Shown: positions 7,840-19,318, numbered from the stretch's first letter. The stretch is 64,000 nt of DNA from Bilabrum cf. latius (GCA_965178125.1 OZ237736.1:124001-188000); one strand, 5' to 3'. The notes: generated by a model from the sequence alone, not told the origin. Numbers and translations are program-made.

Positions 7840-10800
7840 TCACTCCGTGTAGGCTCTCAGCAGGCTTTTCTCGATCCCCCGGACGTCCACTTCCGCCTCG
7901 CCCGCCGATCCGCTGGCCTCGATGTGCCCGATGATGCTCGCCCCCTCCTCCCCGCGGCTGCGAAGGTCCCTGAGCACCTGCTCCGCGCTCTCCTCCTGCA
8001 CGACCACGACCATCCCGATCCCGCAGTTAAACGTCCGGAGCATGTCGCGCACGCTTGCAACCGGCTGCGCGGGCGCCTTGCTGCCGCCAGTTGGCCGAAA
8101 CAGCCACCGGAACACGGGCAGCATCTCCCACGCCGATGCATCAACGACGGCCCTCGTCCCCTTGGGCAGCACCCTCGGCAGGTTCTCAAGGAGCCCTCCC
8201 CCCGTGATGTGCGCCATGGCAAGGATGGGGCCCTTGCCCGCTCTCGCTGCCGCTGACCGCAGCATGGGCAGCAGCTGCCGAACGTACAGCCGCGTGGGCT
8301 CCAGCAGAGCATCTGCAAGGGTTTTCTTGGAGGACTTGAAAGGCGGCGGCTGGCCCCATTTGAGCCCGTACAGGTCGACGATCCTCCTGACGAGCGAGAA
8401 ACCGTTCGAGTGCACTCCAGACGAGGGCAGCCCGATGAGCTTGGCACCCGGCCGGATCGCTGCCAGCCGGGGCAGCAGCGCGGGCCGATCCACGGCTCCC
8501 ACGCAGAACCCAGCGACGTCATAGTGACCTGCCTGGTACATGGCCGGCATCTCCGCCGTCTCGCCCCCGATGAGCGCACACCCGCTCTCCCTACACGCAT
8601 GGGCGACGCCTGCCACCACCTGCGTGGCAGCGGGAACGTCCAGCGCCCCCGTGGCGAAGTAGTCCAGGAAGAACAGCGGCTCCGCCGCCTGCGTGAGGAT
8701 GTCGTTCACGCACATTGCCACCAGGTCAATCCCGATCCCTCCGTGTGCGCCCGCAGCGTTGGCCACCAGGAGCTTGGTGCCCACGCCGTCAGTCCCGCTG
8801 ACCAGCAGGGGGTCCTTGTACCCAGCAGACTTTAGGTCAAACACGCCGCCGAACCCGCCGACCTCCCCGTCCGCGCCCGGCCTAGCCGTGCTCCTGGTGA
8901 GCGGCGCGATGGACCTGACCAGCGCGTTCCCCCTGTCGATGCTCACGCCCGCAGCGGCGTATGCGTCCTCAGGCTCGCTGGACCCAGCCCCGGAGGAAGG
9001 TCCTGCTCCTGCCGCTGCTGTTCCCCCGGTCCTGTTGCCCCCAGAGGCAGCCTCCACGGCCCCGAGGTGCACCCGCGCCGTCGGCGGAATGACAACGCCC
9101 TCGAATCCGGACTCTGCGAGGATCACGCCAACCTGCGGACAGTCCCAACCGTGCTGCGCGATGGCAGCCAGAAGCCCGCGGTGGTCCGCAAACAGCCGGA
9201 TGGTGTCCAGGAAGGCCGCGCCCTCCAGCGCCTGCACCTTAGTCTTGAGGCTAGCGGCAGTCTCGCCCTTGGCAGAGCAACGCCTCTGGATTAAATACTC
9301 CCCGCCATCCACCTCGTCCGTCACGAAGTGGATGGTGCACCCGCTCTCCTCCGCACCGGACCGGATAACCTCCTCGTGCACGTCCGTGTCCATCCCGCCG
9401 GCAAACGCGGGCAGAAGTGAGGGGTGCACGTTCACTAGCCTCCACTTGTACCGGCTGGTGAGCTGCGGTGACACGATCCGCATGAAACCGATGAGCAGGA
9501 CCAGGTCAATGTCGCGAGACTCGAGCTCCGAGATCACCTCCAGATCGAATTGTTCCCTGGAGCGGCCAGCACTCTTGATGTGCACCGCTGGGATGCCGGC
9601 CTTGGCCGCCTTTGACAGGATGCCGCTGCTGGCACGGTTGGAGATCACCACCTCCACACGCGCGTTGAGGGGCTCACCTTCGCCCTCGCCGGCTCCAGCC
9701 GAGCCGCCGCCCTCGCCCGCCCTTCCCTCCTCGATGGCATTCAGGATGGTCTGGAGGTCCGTCCCGTTGGTGCTTCCGAGCACTCCGATCCTGAGAGGCT
9801 CCCTGCTCCTAGGCCTGAACCAGTGCTGCGCGATGTCCCGCCGCACGCCCATCCCCGGGAAGATCACAGCCTCCATGCCGTTGTAGGCTTTGGTCAGGGC
9901 CGCTTCCAGGGAGCCGGCGATGCCCGTCACCGCCAGCACGCGGCCGCCAGCGGTCACGAGACTCATTGCATTGCCGCGCCGCTCGACCGTCGTGCCGGCG
10001 TGGAACATGAGCGTGCCGTGCACCCCGCCCACGCCCTTCTCGCCCACCCCGTAGCCCAGCCCGGGCCCGTACACCTTGATGACGTCCCCCTTGCGGGGAC
10101 TGGAGGGGTACCCCGGTGCAACGGCGACGACGGCAGCCGAGTGAGCCCCCTTCCTGACCCGGAGGTGCTCCGGCGTGAGCCTGCCCTGCGTGCAGGCCAG
10201 CATGGCTTCGAGCAGGTCGCAGTCTCGCTCCAGCAGGGGCAGCACGGCCTGCGTCTCTGGGTCTCCCATCCTCACGTTGAACTCGAGCACCTTGGGGACG
10301 AGCCCGCCCGCCGGGCCGGTCGACTTGCAGAGCATGAGGCCGGCGAAGAGCACGCCCACGAAGGGCTTGCCGTCCTTGGCCATGCCCTCTACTGCGGGCC
10401 GCAGGATCGTCTCCATGATCTCGCGGTCCAGCTCGGGTGTGACGAGTGGGGACGGGCAGTAGACGCCCATGCCACCCGTGTTCAGGCCCTGGTCGAACTC
10501 ATGGGCGCGCTTGTGGTCCTGCGCCGCGGGCAGTGCCACCACGTGCTTCCCGTCGCAGAAGGCCAGGATGCTCGCCTCTGGGCCCTCAAGCATCTCTTCC
10601 ACCACGATGGTGCTCCCCGCGTCCTTGAACTTGCCGCCGTCCAGCATCTCGCGAGCGGCCTGCACGGCCTCCTCCTTGTCCTTGGGAATGAGCACTCCCT
10701 TCCCGCCGGCGAGGCCGGATGCCTTCACGACGACCCGCTCGGGGGCATCGGGTGACCGGATCCAGGCCTCTGCGGCGGCGCTCGAGGTGAAGGTCTCGTA

Positions 10801-11132
10801 CCTGGCCGTGGGGATGCCGTGCTTGGCCATGAAATGCTTGCAGAACGCCTTGCTGGCCTCAAGTTCGGCTGCTGCTCGCGATGGGCCGAAGCAGGGCACG
10901 CCAATCTCGGCGAGCCTATCTGCGATGGGGCGGCCAAAAACAGAAACAGCGGGCAAGGTGTAGCTCCACGTTCGAGCGGGTACGCGGCCTTGTGAGAACA
11001 TACGGCCACCATGATCGACGGAGAACCGACTCACCAGCCAAGCCAGCTGCCAACGGCTGCTCTGGGCCGACAATCACTACCTGTGGCCGGACCTGAGCCG
11101 CAAATTCCACTATCTGAGCAATTGATTTGATG
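7840..11132 (-). CDS. trifunctional purine enzyme: GARS (PurD) - GART (PurN) - AIRS (PurM) fusion, 5' end missing
   Basis: Exon 11035-11132 (running into the N gap) joins 7840-10919 over a 115-bp GT-AG intron, restoring the conserved [19 protein letters not shown]. The GARS ATP-grasp part follows ([48 protein letters not shown]). Next is a PurN transformylase ([20 protein letters not shown] with the catalytic Asn/His, and the Asp in [10 protein letters not shown]). Last is PurM ([30 protein letters not shown]). The three parts catalyse steps 2, 3 and 5 of purine synthesis. Animals order the domains GARS-AIRS-GART, so this order differs. About 70 N-terminal residues are lost in the gap. No TAG occurs in the visible exons; stop is TGA. 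Confidence 0.95.
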
Positions 11133-11332
11133 NNNNNNNNNNNNNNNNNNNNNNNNNNNNNNNNNNNNNNNNNNNNNNNNNNNNNNNNNNNNNNNNNNNN
11201 NNNNNNNNNNNNNNNNNNNNNNNNNNNNNNNNNNNNNNNNNNNNNNNNNNNNNNNNNNNNNNNNNNNNNNNNNNNNNNNNNNNNNNNNNNNNNNNNNNNN
11301 NNNNNNNNNNNNNNNNNNNNNNNNNNNNNNNN
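11133..11332. other. assembly gap (200 N)
   Basis: Exactly 200 unknown bases, probably a fixed-size scaffold placeholder. It interrupts the 5' end of the purine fusion gene and abuts a dispersed repeat on the other side, so the true distance and even the adjacency are uncertain. Confidence 0.98.
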
Positions 11333-11486
11333 CGTTCGAGACTCGAACACAGGCTCCGGTCTACCAACGCGAGGTTGCAACCGCCAGTGCGACCAGCAGC
11401 TTGCGAGGCATTCCCTCGTCTCCTTCCTTAGGGAAGGGGGCGGGGCAGCGCGGCAGTGGCCGTTCCGGCTCATGCCGTTGTTTTGT
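11333..11486 (+). repeat. dispersed repeat A, copy 1
   Basis: 154 bp beginning CGTTCGAGACTCGAAC, repeated with no visible length change at 15459-15612. It starts directly at the gap. It contains the short palindrome GTTCGAGACTCGAAC. No convincing coding potential. Confidence 0.9.
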
Positions 11487-12023
11487 TTAGTATTTATGTT
11501 CGGTTTGGTGCTCACACGGGTAGTGCTTAACGCCGTGTCAACTATCGCGCGTGTCCATGTGGGTCCGTTCGGCCTACATCGTGCATCCATCCTCGGCCTA
11601 CTTGGCGCTCCAGTGGATCCGAACCAATATTTACTTCGATGTGATCCATCTTTCTCGGCACATCGATGGGACTTCGGTCCGTTGGGCTCGGCTGCTGCTT
11701 GCGCCACGGTCTCCCGGGTGTGTGCTCGCCGATGGCATTTTCGCGCGATCTCTGCGTCCCTCCCTTTCGTACTTGTTCCTACGCACGGCCATGCATGTAG
11801 AAACATATTCAAATGGTTCGATCTTACGGTTTTCCGACGACCCAGCCTTTCCGTTGGCGAGGCGCGCTCCGCTTTTCCGGTCGCACCTCGAAAGCAACCA
11901 CTTTCGGCCAGATCAGCCATCGTACCAGGATACAGCACGATTTGCACCTATCGAGTGACTGATCATTTGAATTGTGCAGGGTGGGCACGTAGTCAGCTTG
12001 GACTCCATCGTCCTCTGGCTGCC
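11487..12023. other. GC-moderate intergenic stretch without a supported gene
   Basis: Open frames exist on both strands but show no conserved motif, no plausible exon chain and no low-complexity signature shared with nearby genes. I see nothing I can annotate. Confidence 0.5.
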
Positions 12024-14864
12024 GACGACAGCAGGCTCGGTGAGCCTTCGTCATCGTCCAGACAACCCTGCAGCTCGCACCAGGCGTGCGTGCAGGAGGT
12101 CGAAGCGAGCAGCGCGGTGTGGCGCAGCTCGTAGACGGAGGCCGGCCTGGAGCCTGGTCGGTTGACGCAGCATCAGTGGTGGGCTGGTGCTGTGTCTTGC
12201 GCGGGTGCCGGAGCTTGGCCACGGTGGCCTGCTGCTCCCTGCGCCCCACGCGCAGTTCCTCCCGCTCCGGCGGATGAGTCAGCAGTGGCACGTTGCCACC
12301 GGCTGACGACGACAGCAGGCTCGGTGAGCCTTCGTCATCGTCCAGAAAACCCTGCAGCTCGCACCAGGCGTGCGTGCAGGAGGTCGAAGCGAGCAGCGCG
12401 GTGTGGCGCAGCTCGTAGACGGAGGCCGGCCTGGAGCCTGGTCGGTTGACGCAGCATCAGTGGTGGGCTGGTGCTGTGTCTTTGCGCGGGTGCCGGAGCT
12501 TGGCCACGATGGCCTGCTGCTCCCTGCGCCCCACGCGCAGTTCCTCCCGCTCCGGCGGATGAGTCAGCAGTGGCACGTTGCCACCGGCTGACGACGACAG
12601 CAGGCTCGGTGAGCCTTCGTCATCGTCCAGAAAACCCTGCAGCTCGCACCAGGCGTGCGTGCAGGAGGTCGAAGCGAGCAGCGCGGTGTGGCGCAGCTCG
12701 TAGACGGAGGCCGGCCTGGAGCCTGGTCGGTTGCCGCAGCATCAGTGGTGGGCTGGTGCTGTGTCTTGCGCGGGTGCCGGAGCCTGGCCACGATGGCCTG
12801 CTGCTCCCTGCGCCCACGCGCAGTTCCTCCCGCTCCGGCGGATGAGTCAGCAGTGGCACGTTGCCACCGGCTGACGACGACAGCAGGCTCGGTGAGCCTT
12901 CGTCATCGTCCAGAAAACCCTGCAGCTCGCACCAGGCGTGCGTGCAGGAGGTCGAAGCGAGCAGCGCGGTGTGGCGCAGCTCGTAGACGGAGGCCGGCCT
13001 GGAGCCTGGTCGGTTGACGCAGCATCAGTGGTGGGCTGGTGCTGTGTCTTGCGCGGGTGCCGGAGCTTGGCCACGATGGCCTGCTGCTCCCTGTGCCCCA
13101 CGCGCAGTTCCTCCCGCTCCGGCGGATGAGTCAGCAGTGGCGCGTTGCCACCGGCTGACGACGACAGCAGGCTCGGTGAGCCTTCGTCATCGTCCAGAAA
13201 ACCCTGCAGCTCGCACCAGGCGTGCGTGCAGGAGGTCGAAGCGAGCAGCGCGGTGTGGCGCAGCTCGTAGACGGAGGCCGGCCTGGAGCCTGGTCGGTTG
13301 CCGCAGCATCAGTGGTGGGCTGGTGCTGTGTCTTGCGCGGGTGCCGGAGCTGGGCCACGATGGCCTGCTGCTCCCTGCGCCCCACGCGCAGTTCCTCCCG
13401 CTCCGGCGGATGAGTCAGCAGTGGCACGTTGCCACCGGCTGACGACGACAGCAGGCTCGATGAGCCTTCGTCATCGTCCAGAAAACCCTGCAGCTCGCAC
13501 CAGGCGTGCGTGCAGGAGGTCGAAGCGAGCAGCGCGGTGTGGCGCAGCTCGTAGACGGAGGCCGGCCTGGAGCCTGGTCGGTTGCCGCAGCATCAGTGGT
13601 GGGCTGGTGCTGTGTCTTGCGCGGGTGCCGGAGCCTGGCCACGATGGCCTGCTGCTCCCTGCGCCCCACGCGCAGTTCTCCCGCTCCGGCGGATGAGTCA
13701 GCAGGGGCACGTTGCCACCGACTGACGACGACAGCAGGCTCGGTGAGCCTTCGTCATCGTCCAGAAAACCCTGCAGCTCGCACCAGGCGTGCGTGCAGGA
13801 GGTCGAAGCGAGCAGCGCGGTGTGGCGCAGCTCGTAGACGGAGGCCGGCCTGGAGCCTGGTCGGTTGACGCAGCATCAGTGGTGGGCTGGTGCTGTGTCT
13901 TTGCGCGGGTGCCGGAGCTTGGCCACGATGGCCTGCTGCTCCCTGCGCCCCACGCGCAGTTCCTCCCGCTCCGGCGGATGAGTCAGCAGTGGCACGTTGC
14001 CACCGGCTGACGACGACAGCAGGCTCGGTGAGCCTTCGTCATCGTCCAGAAAACCCTGCAGCTCGCACCAGGCGTGCGTGCAGGAGGTTGAAGCGAGCAG
14101 CGCGGTGTGGCGCAGCTCGTAGACGGAGGCCGGCCTGGAGCCTGGTCGGTTGACGCAGCATCAGTGGTGGGCTGGTGCTGTGTCTTTGCGCGGGTGCCGG
14201 AGCTTGGCCACGATGGCCTGCTGCTCCCTGCGCCCCACGCGCAGTTCCTCCCGCTCCGGCGGATGAGTCAGCAGTGGCACGTTGCCACCGGCTGACGACG
14301 ACAGCAGGCTCGGTGAGCCTTCGTCATCGTCCAGAAAACCCTGCAGCTCGCACCAGGCGTGCGTGCAGGAGGTCGAAGCGAGCAGCGCGGTGTGGCGCAG
14401 CTCGTAGACGGAGGCCGGCCTGGAGCCTGGTCGGTTGCCGCAGCATCAGTGGTGGGCTGGTGCTGTGTCTTGCGCGGGTGCCGGAGCTTGGCCACGGTGG
14501 CCTGCTGCTCCCTGCGCCCCACGCGCAGTTCCTCCCGCTCCGGCGGATGAGTCAGCAGTGGCACGTTGCCACCGGCTGACGACGACAGCAGGCTCGGTGA
14601 GCCTTCGTCATCGTCCAGAAAACCCTGCAGCTCGCACCAGGCGTGCATGCAGGAGGTCGAAGCGAGCAGCGCGGTGTGGCGCAGCTCGTAGACGGAGGCC
14701 GGCCTGGAGCCTGGTCGGTTGACGCAGCATCAGTGGTGGGCTGGTGCTGTGTCTTTGCGCGGGTGCCGGAGCCTGGCCACGATGGCCTGCTGCTCCCTGC
14801 GCCCACGCGCAGTTCTCCCGCTCCGGCGGATGAGTCAGCAGTGGCACGTTGCCATTGACTGACG
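12024..14864 (+). repeat. satellite: ten tandem units of ~284 bp
   Basis: The marker GACGACAGCAGGCTCGG recurs at 12024, 12308, 12593, 12876, 13160, 13444, 13727, 14012, 14297 and 14581, giving periods of 283-285 bp. Units are nearly identical; single-base indels (for example GTGTCTTTGCG versus GTGTCTTGCG) change the period. Because most periods are not multiples of three, no long protein can span units. Each unit nevertheless carries a minus-strand frame of ~80 codons (…ELQGFLDDDEGSPSLL… through THPPEREELRVG) ending in TGA. The array could have grown from a duplicated gene fragment. Confidence 0.95.
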
Positions 14865-15270
14865 CCCCCTCGTCAGGCTTGCTCCCTACATCCAGTAGTT
14901 TGGAGCACCCTGATTTCCCGCTTTGCGGATGAGTCACTGCGGGTATATTCTCCGGCAGCTGACGATCTCTTGGGCCACATGGTTCCTCGCCCAGGAACAG
15001 GCATGTAGACACAGTGGTAGCCACTCCACTGGCCTACTTGCAGGTTCCCAATCGACTGGTTCTTCCACGGATGTCGCCGTACGTACCTCCTTTGGCACAA
15101 CCCGACTGCATAGTCGATGAGTTGTGTCAACGGACTCAACGCCGGCGCGGTTTCGTCCCTGACCTACGGTCGTCGACTCGACTACCGCTATCATCGACTG
15201 TTTCCACACGTCCTACAGATGGTCCCGACAACCAGTCAACTTCAATGATCAAGGCATGGCGATGTAAGAC
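14865..15270. other. satellite flank with a diverged half-unit
   Basis: On the minus strand, 14880-14960 reads ENIPAVTHPQSGKSGC, resembling the satellite's NVPLLTHPPEREEL, so this is a diverged edge unit. The remaining sequence to 15270 has no supported gene. Confidence 0.5.
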
Positions 15271-15416
15271 TTGGCTGATAGTGGAGCGGACGCGCAACCG
15301 ACGGTTCTGGTGCTTTCCAACCGACGTCGGCGCGCGGTCTGCTCAGATTGGCCATGCTTTGCCCATGTCTTGATTGAACTGGAGACGAAGTGTGTCGAGT
15401 AAGCATCGTTGCATCA
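15271..15416 (+). repeat. dispersed repeat B, copy 1
   Basis: 146 bp from TTGGCTGATAGTGGAGCGG to CATCGTTGCATCA, repeated at 15633-15778 with the same length. Confidence 0.9.
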
Positions 15417-15458
15417 TAATGCTAACGCCGAATGGGGTTCGGGGTTGATGTGGCGATG

Positions 15459-15612
15459 CGTTCGAGACTCGAACACAGGCTCCGGTCTACCAACGCGAGG
15501 TTGCAACCGCCAGTGCGACCAGCAGCTTGCGAGGCATTCCCTCGTCTCCTTCCTTAGGGAAGGGGGCGGGGCAGCGCGGCAGTGGCCGTTCCGGCTCATG
15601 CCGTTGTTTTGT
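15459..15612 (+). repeat. dispersed repeat A, copy 2
   Basis: Second copy of the 154-bp sequence found at 11333-11486, same orientation, 42 bp after repeat B copy 1. Confidence 0.9.
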
Positions 15613-15632
15613 CCCACCCTCCTCTCCCTGGT

Positions 15633-15778
15633 TTGGCTGATAGTGGAGCGGACGCGCAACCGACGGTTCTGGTGCTTTCCAACCGACGTCGGCGCGCGGT
15701 CTGCTCAGATTGGCCATGCTTTGCCCATGTCTTGATTGAACTGGAGACGAAGTGTGTCGAGTAAGCATCGTTGCATCA
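15633..15778 (+). repeat. dispersed repeat B, copy 2, ending exactly at the element-2 junction
   Basis: Identical in extent to 15271-15416. The copy ends at GCATCA (15778), where sequence switches from GC-rich to AT-rich. In copy 1 the same bases continue into GC-rich DNA. The boundary is therefore either an insertion breakpoint or an assembly join at a repeat edge. Confidence 0.9.
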
Positions 15779-16461
15779 ATCTCTGTACTAGATGTACTTT
15801 TATATGATGGTGTAAATTCTGGAAGTATTGGAAGAGATGGACTAATAATTTGAATATACTCCATAGTAGGAAACTAATCTAAGGTAGAAGCACTCTATTC
15901 ATTGTATCCATCTAAAAGATTTATATAAGTATCACTTTTAATGTCTTTACCTTCATCATCATATTCAAATGTCTCAAATATAGAGAATAAAGGAAAGTTA
16001 AAACTTAAAGTCCACGCACTTGTAAAAGCCGCTAAACGGGTGAAACTAAAAGTTTTAGTCTTACCGTGATATTCAAATACTATACTATCAGTTGGAATAC
16101 TAGCATCTCCACATAAATCACTAAGAGTATTATTAAATTCATTAGATAAGGTCTTAAGACTATAATATAACGACTTGGTTAAGACAATATTACGAGTGTA
16201 AGTAGTTCCATCACTCTTCTTCACAAACGACATCTTATAAATTGACTAATTATCGCTATTCTTTACTTCTTTACTTGCTACAAATAAAGGAATACGACAT
16301 TTAAGAGTCCATCGGTCAAGTGATAATAAGTAGTTTTGTGAATTTGTCAAGATATTACCTTGACGCTGTTCATGTATTGATACTGGTCTATTAGTATTAA
16401 TAGATGTTATAGTATCCTATGAGTTAATATAAAAGATATCTGGTTCTTGAATCTCTACCAT
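15779..16461 (-). CDS. virion-structural-type protein, 3' part lost at the junction
   Basis: ATG at 16459-16461. The frame runs about 227 codons with TAG as Gln and reaches the element boundary without a stop. The pattern SINTNRPVSIHEQRQ followed by NSQNYLLSLDRWTLKCRIP resembles a long structural protein seen next to protease and ATPase genes in polinton-like viruses ('...R.QPIL..PS.Y.MSI.RF' type). I cannot give it a firm family. Several TAGs occur (NSQDTI, SDNQSIYK, NEQSAST). It lies downstream of the protease gene on the same strand, 361 bp away with two hairpins between. It cannot be functional as assembled unless the junction is artefactual. Confidence 0.6.
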
Positions 16462-16498
16462 TCTATAACATTTATCAAGAAAATAAGTCTTGTCTAAT

Positions 16499-16556
16499 GC
16501 CCCAAATTGCGGTAATATTATAGCTATTTAAGATATATTTCCGCAATTCTGGGCGC
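16499..16556 (-). repeat. dispersed hairpin R6
   Basis: Reverse-oriented family member (CCCCAAATTGCGG first on the plus strand, CTGGGCGCG last). It lies downstream of the minus-strand protease gene, as the orientation rule predicts. Confidence 0.75.
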
Positions 16557-16667
16557 GTACCCGTATTGACTTTTTAAAAAAGTTTTTATTAATTATTTGA
16601 CTCATTGAAAAAATCCAATATTCCGAAATTTTAAAAATTTAGTATCTTAAGATATAGTATAATACCA

Positions 16668-16727
16668 GCGCCCCAAATTGCGATAATATATTAGGATATT
16701 AAGATATATTTCCGCAATTCTGGGCGC
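16668..16727 (-). repeat. dispersed hairpin R7
   Basis: Reverse-oriented. It lies 95 bp past the protease stop. Its flank TTTAGTATCTTAAGATATAG is the reverse complement of the flank beside hairpin R10, so the repeat unit extends beyond the hairpin. Confidence 0.75.
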
Positions 16728-16821
16728 TTACCCGTATTCATTTTTATATTTTAGTCTTTTTAATATGGCCACCTTATAGATATCAATTTTCAATATCTAA
16801 AAATTTATGGTATATGTCATA

Positions 16822-17370
16822 TTAACTAATTATCAAAGTAATAAGTTCATCATTATCTAGTCCTCCTCCATACTTTTTAAAAGCCTTCTTTAATTGACTA
16901 TTAAACTAATCATTCGTTAAATTATGAAAGAGAAGTCTGAGCACACTCCACCGACCGCATGTGGCAGAGTTATTTGATATTAATTGATTCTTTTGATTTG
17001 AATAGTCAACATTAATACCAGCATCTAATACGTGATCTATTAGAAGACTACTTCTATCATATAGCTTCTATGGGTCTATGACTCCTCCTACGACTGGAAT
17101 ATGAGTATCAGGTAATTGACCATAACTATCCCAAAAATAAAGAGTATTCTTTGATTTATTAAATATGACCGCAGTATAATGACCGCTCATTGTTGCTCCT
17201 TCTACTAAGTTAGGATAATAAAGGACAAATAAAGGATTTTCATCTAGAAATTGTCTGATGTTATTAGTATCACTTATTTCTTCATACATTATAACTGGTA
17301 TATGCTACTTTGTAAATGTAAAGTATAGTCTTTGTACCTCTTCAGGACTTAATGCAGTGGTTATATCCAT
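16822..17370 (-). CDS. adenain/Ulp1-type cysteine protease
   Basis: 182 residues with TAG as Gln, TAA stop. The likely catalytic residues appear in the adenovirus-protease order: His64 in MSGHYTAVIF, an acidic residue in LYFWDSYG (Asp81) and Cys138 in NNSATCGRW, with Gln nearby in SNQKNQ. The length fits adenains (~200 residues). In virophages and polinton-like viruses this enzyme processes capsid proteins during maturation. It starts 20 bp before the stop-side of the packaging ATPase gene (17390), same strand, so both belong to the morphogenesis module. Confidence 0.85.
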
Positions 17371-17389
17371 ATACTTAATACTAAGAAAA

Positions 17390-18457
17390 TTAATATACGA
17401 ACATCTATTTAGGACAAGTGATAAAATTATAAGTCTTATTAATACATAGCCATCTATTACCTTCTCCAAACAATTTATAAACACGATTTATAAGACTTGC
17501 ATCAAATCCTAAATATGCTTTCATTAAATATTTGCTAAATTTCCATAGATTTCTCTTAAATAAAATAATATTATGACTTTCCATGACTATTGACCTAGTA
17601 TTCGCATAATCATTCGTTAAATGACTTATAACTATCATATTTGTTGAGCTATGTCTTCCAACTTCACCTATACGCTTAATTAAGAATAACGCTCTCTACT
17701 TTTTATCACCGTTTAAGGCTTCATAATCATCAAATACCACCACAGAAGGACCCTATTTTGCCCATTCTTCATACAATGGAGTAGTGGTAAATGATGCCTT
17801 TGTCTTGTCTTTACTTGTTGGTTTCATTCTTTCTATCTCTATCTCTCTTTTAATTAATTCATGAGGTTCTAATGACTTCTTTTCCTACCTAAAGAATATC
17901 TTTTCTTCTTTGTATTTCCTCATTAAGTCATCATAACTATCGTTTCTATCTACTGCTACTAATTTATCAATATCAATAAAATTACCATATTTTAAATAAG
18001 TTGGATTTGTTTCCTGTACTGGTGTAATGACTAAAACCCTCTTCTTTGGAATGAACATATGATAATACTTGAGTAAAGACTTAGCAATATAAGACTTACC
18101 AGCACCAGCCTAACCACTTAAATAGTGTATTTGTCTTTTGGTCTCATCATCAAAGAATGGGACTATTTCAAACTAACTCTTATCATCTATTCTTAACTCG
18201 TTAGTCTTTCTAACTAGTTTTTTATTTCCATTCACTAGCTTACACATCTCTTCACGTAATGCTTTTTTATTCTTCTCATATTTAATTGCTCTCTTTCCAT
18301 AATACTCTTCAAGTAAATCATCACTTATATCTTCTGGAGTTATGACTTTTTCCCCTACATCTTCACTAAAAAAGACGCTTTTGTTCCTCTTCTTGTGCTT
18401 GTATTCTCTTAAAGCAACTAAATGACTATTTGGTATTTCATCGTATGATAATGACAT
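17390..18457 (-). CDS. FtsK/HerA (A32-like) genome-packaging ATPase
   Basis: 355 residues, TAA stop. Walker A is SGQAGAGKS (residues 114-122), whose Gln is a TAG at 18110-18112. Walker B is VVVFDDYE. A further conserved stretch follows (LIKRIGEVGRHSSTNMIVISH), typical of A32-type packaging ATPases. The Lys-rich first 90 residues are a variable N-terminal extension. Several other TAGs read as Gln (FFRQEKKS, WAKQGPS). It drives genome packaging into the capsid. It is directly upstream of the protease gene. Confidence 0.88.
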
Positions 18458-18602
18458 TATATACTATATGTTAATATTTATTATTTTTCTAATAATTAGT
18501 GGGTTCAAAAGGTATATTGTGAGAAGTAGCCATTTCAAATATTCATTTTAGAGTGCACAGTCTTAAGAATATGATTAAAATATCATATAAATATATAGAA
18601 TT

Positions 18603-19124
18603 ATGGATCACAAACTTCTAATTTCAAAAAGATATATTAAATCATTTTATAAGTACTCATGTAAAGTTAATTAGTACTATAAGAAAGCAGAAGAGTAGCG
18701 TAATATGATGACAACTGATAGAGTAGATTGCTATACTAATTATATAACTTGTCTTCTAATTGCTCGTAAGTATAGAGAATGTATTATCAATTGCAGTAAA
18801 AAGTACTATTATGATATGGACTTTACGTTAAATGATAACGGATATGTATCGTCTTCTTTTGATCACTTAAAAACATTCAACTTTGACTATGCTAATTCAA
18901 TGAAAATAAATGAATGTATAGAACAATTTAAACAATCCGTTGAGTGGGAAAGGTTATTTAAAAAAGACTTTTTTCAAATGTAGTTAATTTATGAATATCT
19001 AAAATTTTTCAGACTTAAGTGCTATTTACATGACATACGACCAGATAATCCCCTCCATCCGACAGAAAAAGTTAATAAACTTAACGAAGAAGACATTGAC
19101 GAGCTATTTTATAGTGACTGGTGA
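18603..19124 (+). CDS. hypothetical element protein, 173 aa
   Basis: ATG 18603 to TGA 19122-19124, with three in-frame TAGs. The product is Tyr/Lys/Cys-rich (VDCYTNYITCLLIARKYREC, INCSKKYYY) and ends in an acidic segment (NEEDIDELFYSDW). No known motif. It is divergent from the ATPase gene (145 bp apart). Two reverse hairpins separate its end from the convergent nucleotidyltransferase gene. Confidence 0.6.
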
Positions 19125-19130
19125 GACGAC

Positions 19131-19189
19131 CGCCCCAAATTGCGGTAATATTATAGCTATTTAAGATATATTTCTGCAATTCTGGGCGC
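19131..19189 (-). repeat. dispersed hairpin R8
   Basis: Reverse-oriented, in the gap between two convergent genes (stops at 19124 and 19319). It starts 7 bp after the plus-strand stop. Confidence 0.75.
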
Positions 19190-19248
19190 GTAGGCTGTTA
19201 GAGGTTTTACATTTTCGGGTCAATCTAATGAAAATCTCACAATATAGG

Positions 19249-19307
19249 GCGCCCCAAATTGCGGAAATATATAAGTATCAAGAAAATTATGTCTGCAATT
19301 CTGGGCG
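19249..19307 (-). repeat. dispersed hairpin R9
   Basis: Reverse-oriented, 12 bp past the stop of the minus-strand nucleotidyltransferase gene, consistent with a 3'-end signal for that gene. Confidence 0.75.
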
Positions 19308-19318
19308 TTTAGGTGTAT

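Noticed and set aside
6343-10963. Long plus-strand frames opposite the PDH and purine genes (up to ~400 codons)
   Set aside because: GC-rich antisense shadows of well-identified conserved genes.
12162-14864. Series of 60-140 codon frames across the satellite
   Set aside because: They recur with the 283-285 bp period, shift frame between units and have Arg/Ala/Pro-rich shadow composition; treated as repeat, not genes.
15440-15520. tRNA-like sequence in repeat A (TTGGTAGA and GTTCGAGTCTC on the minus strand)
   Set aside because: D-arm and T-arm words are present, but stems do not pair into a cloverleaf, the T-stem is unbalanced and no acceptor stem closes.
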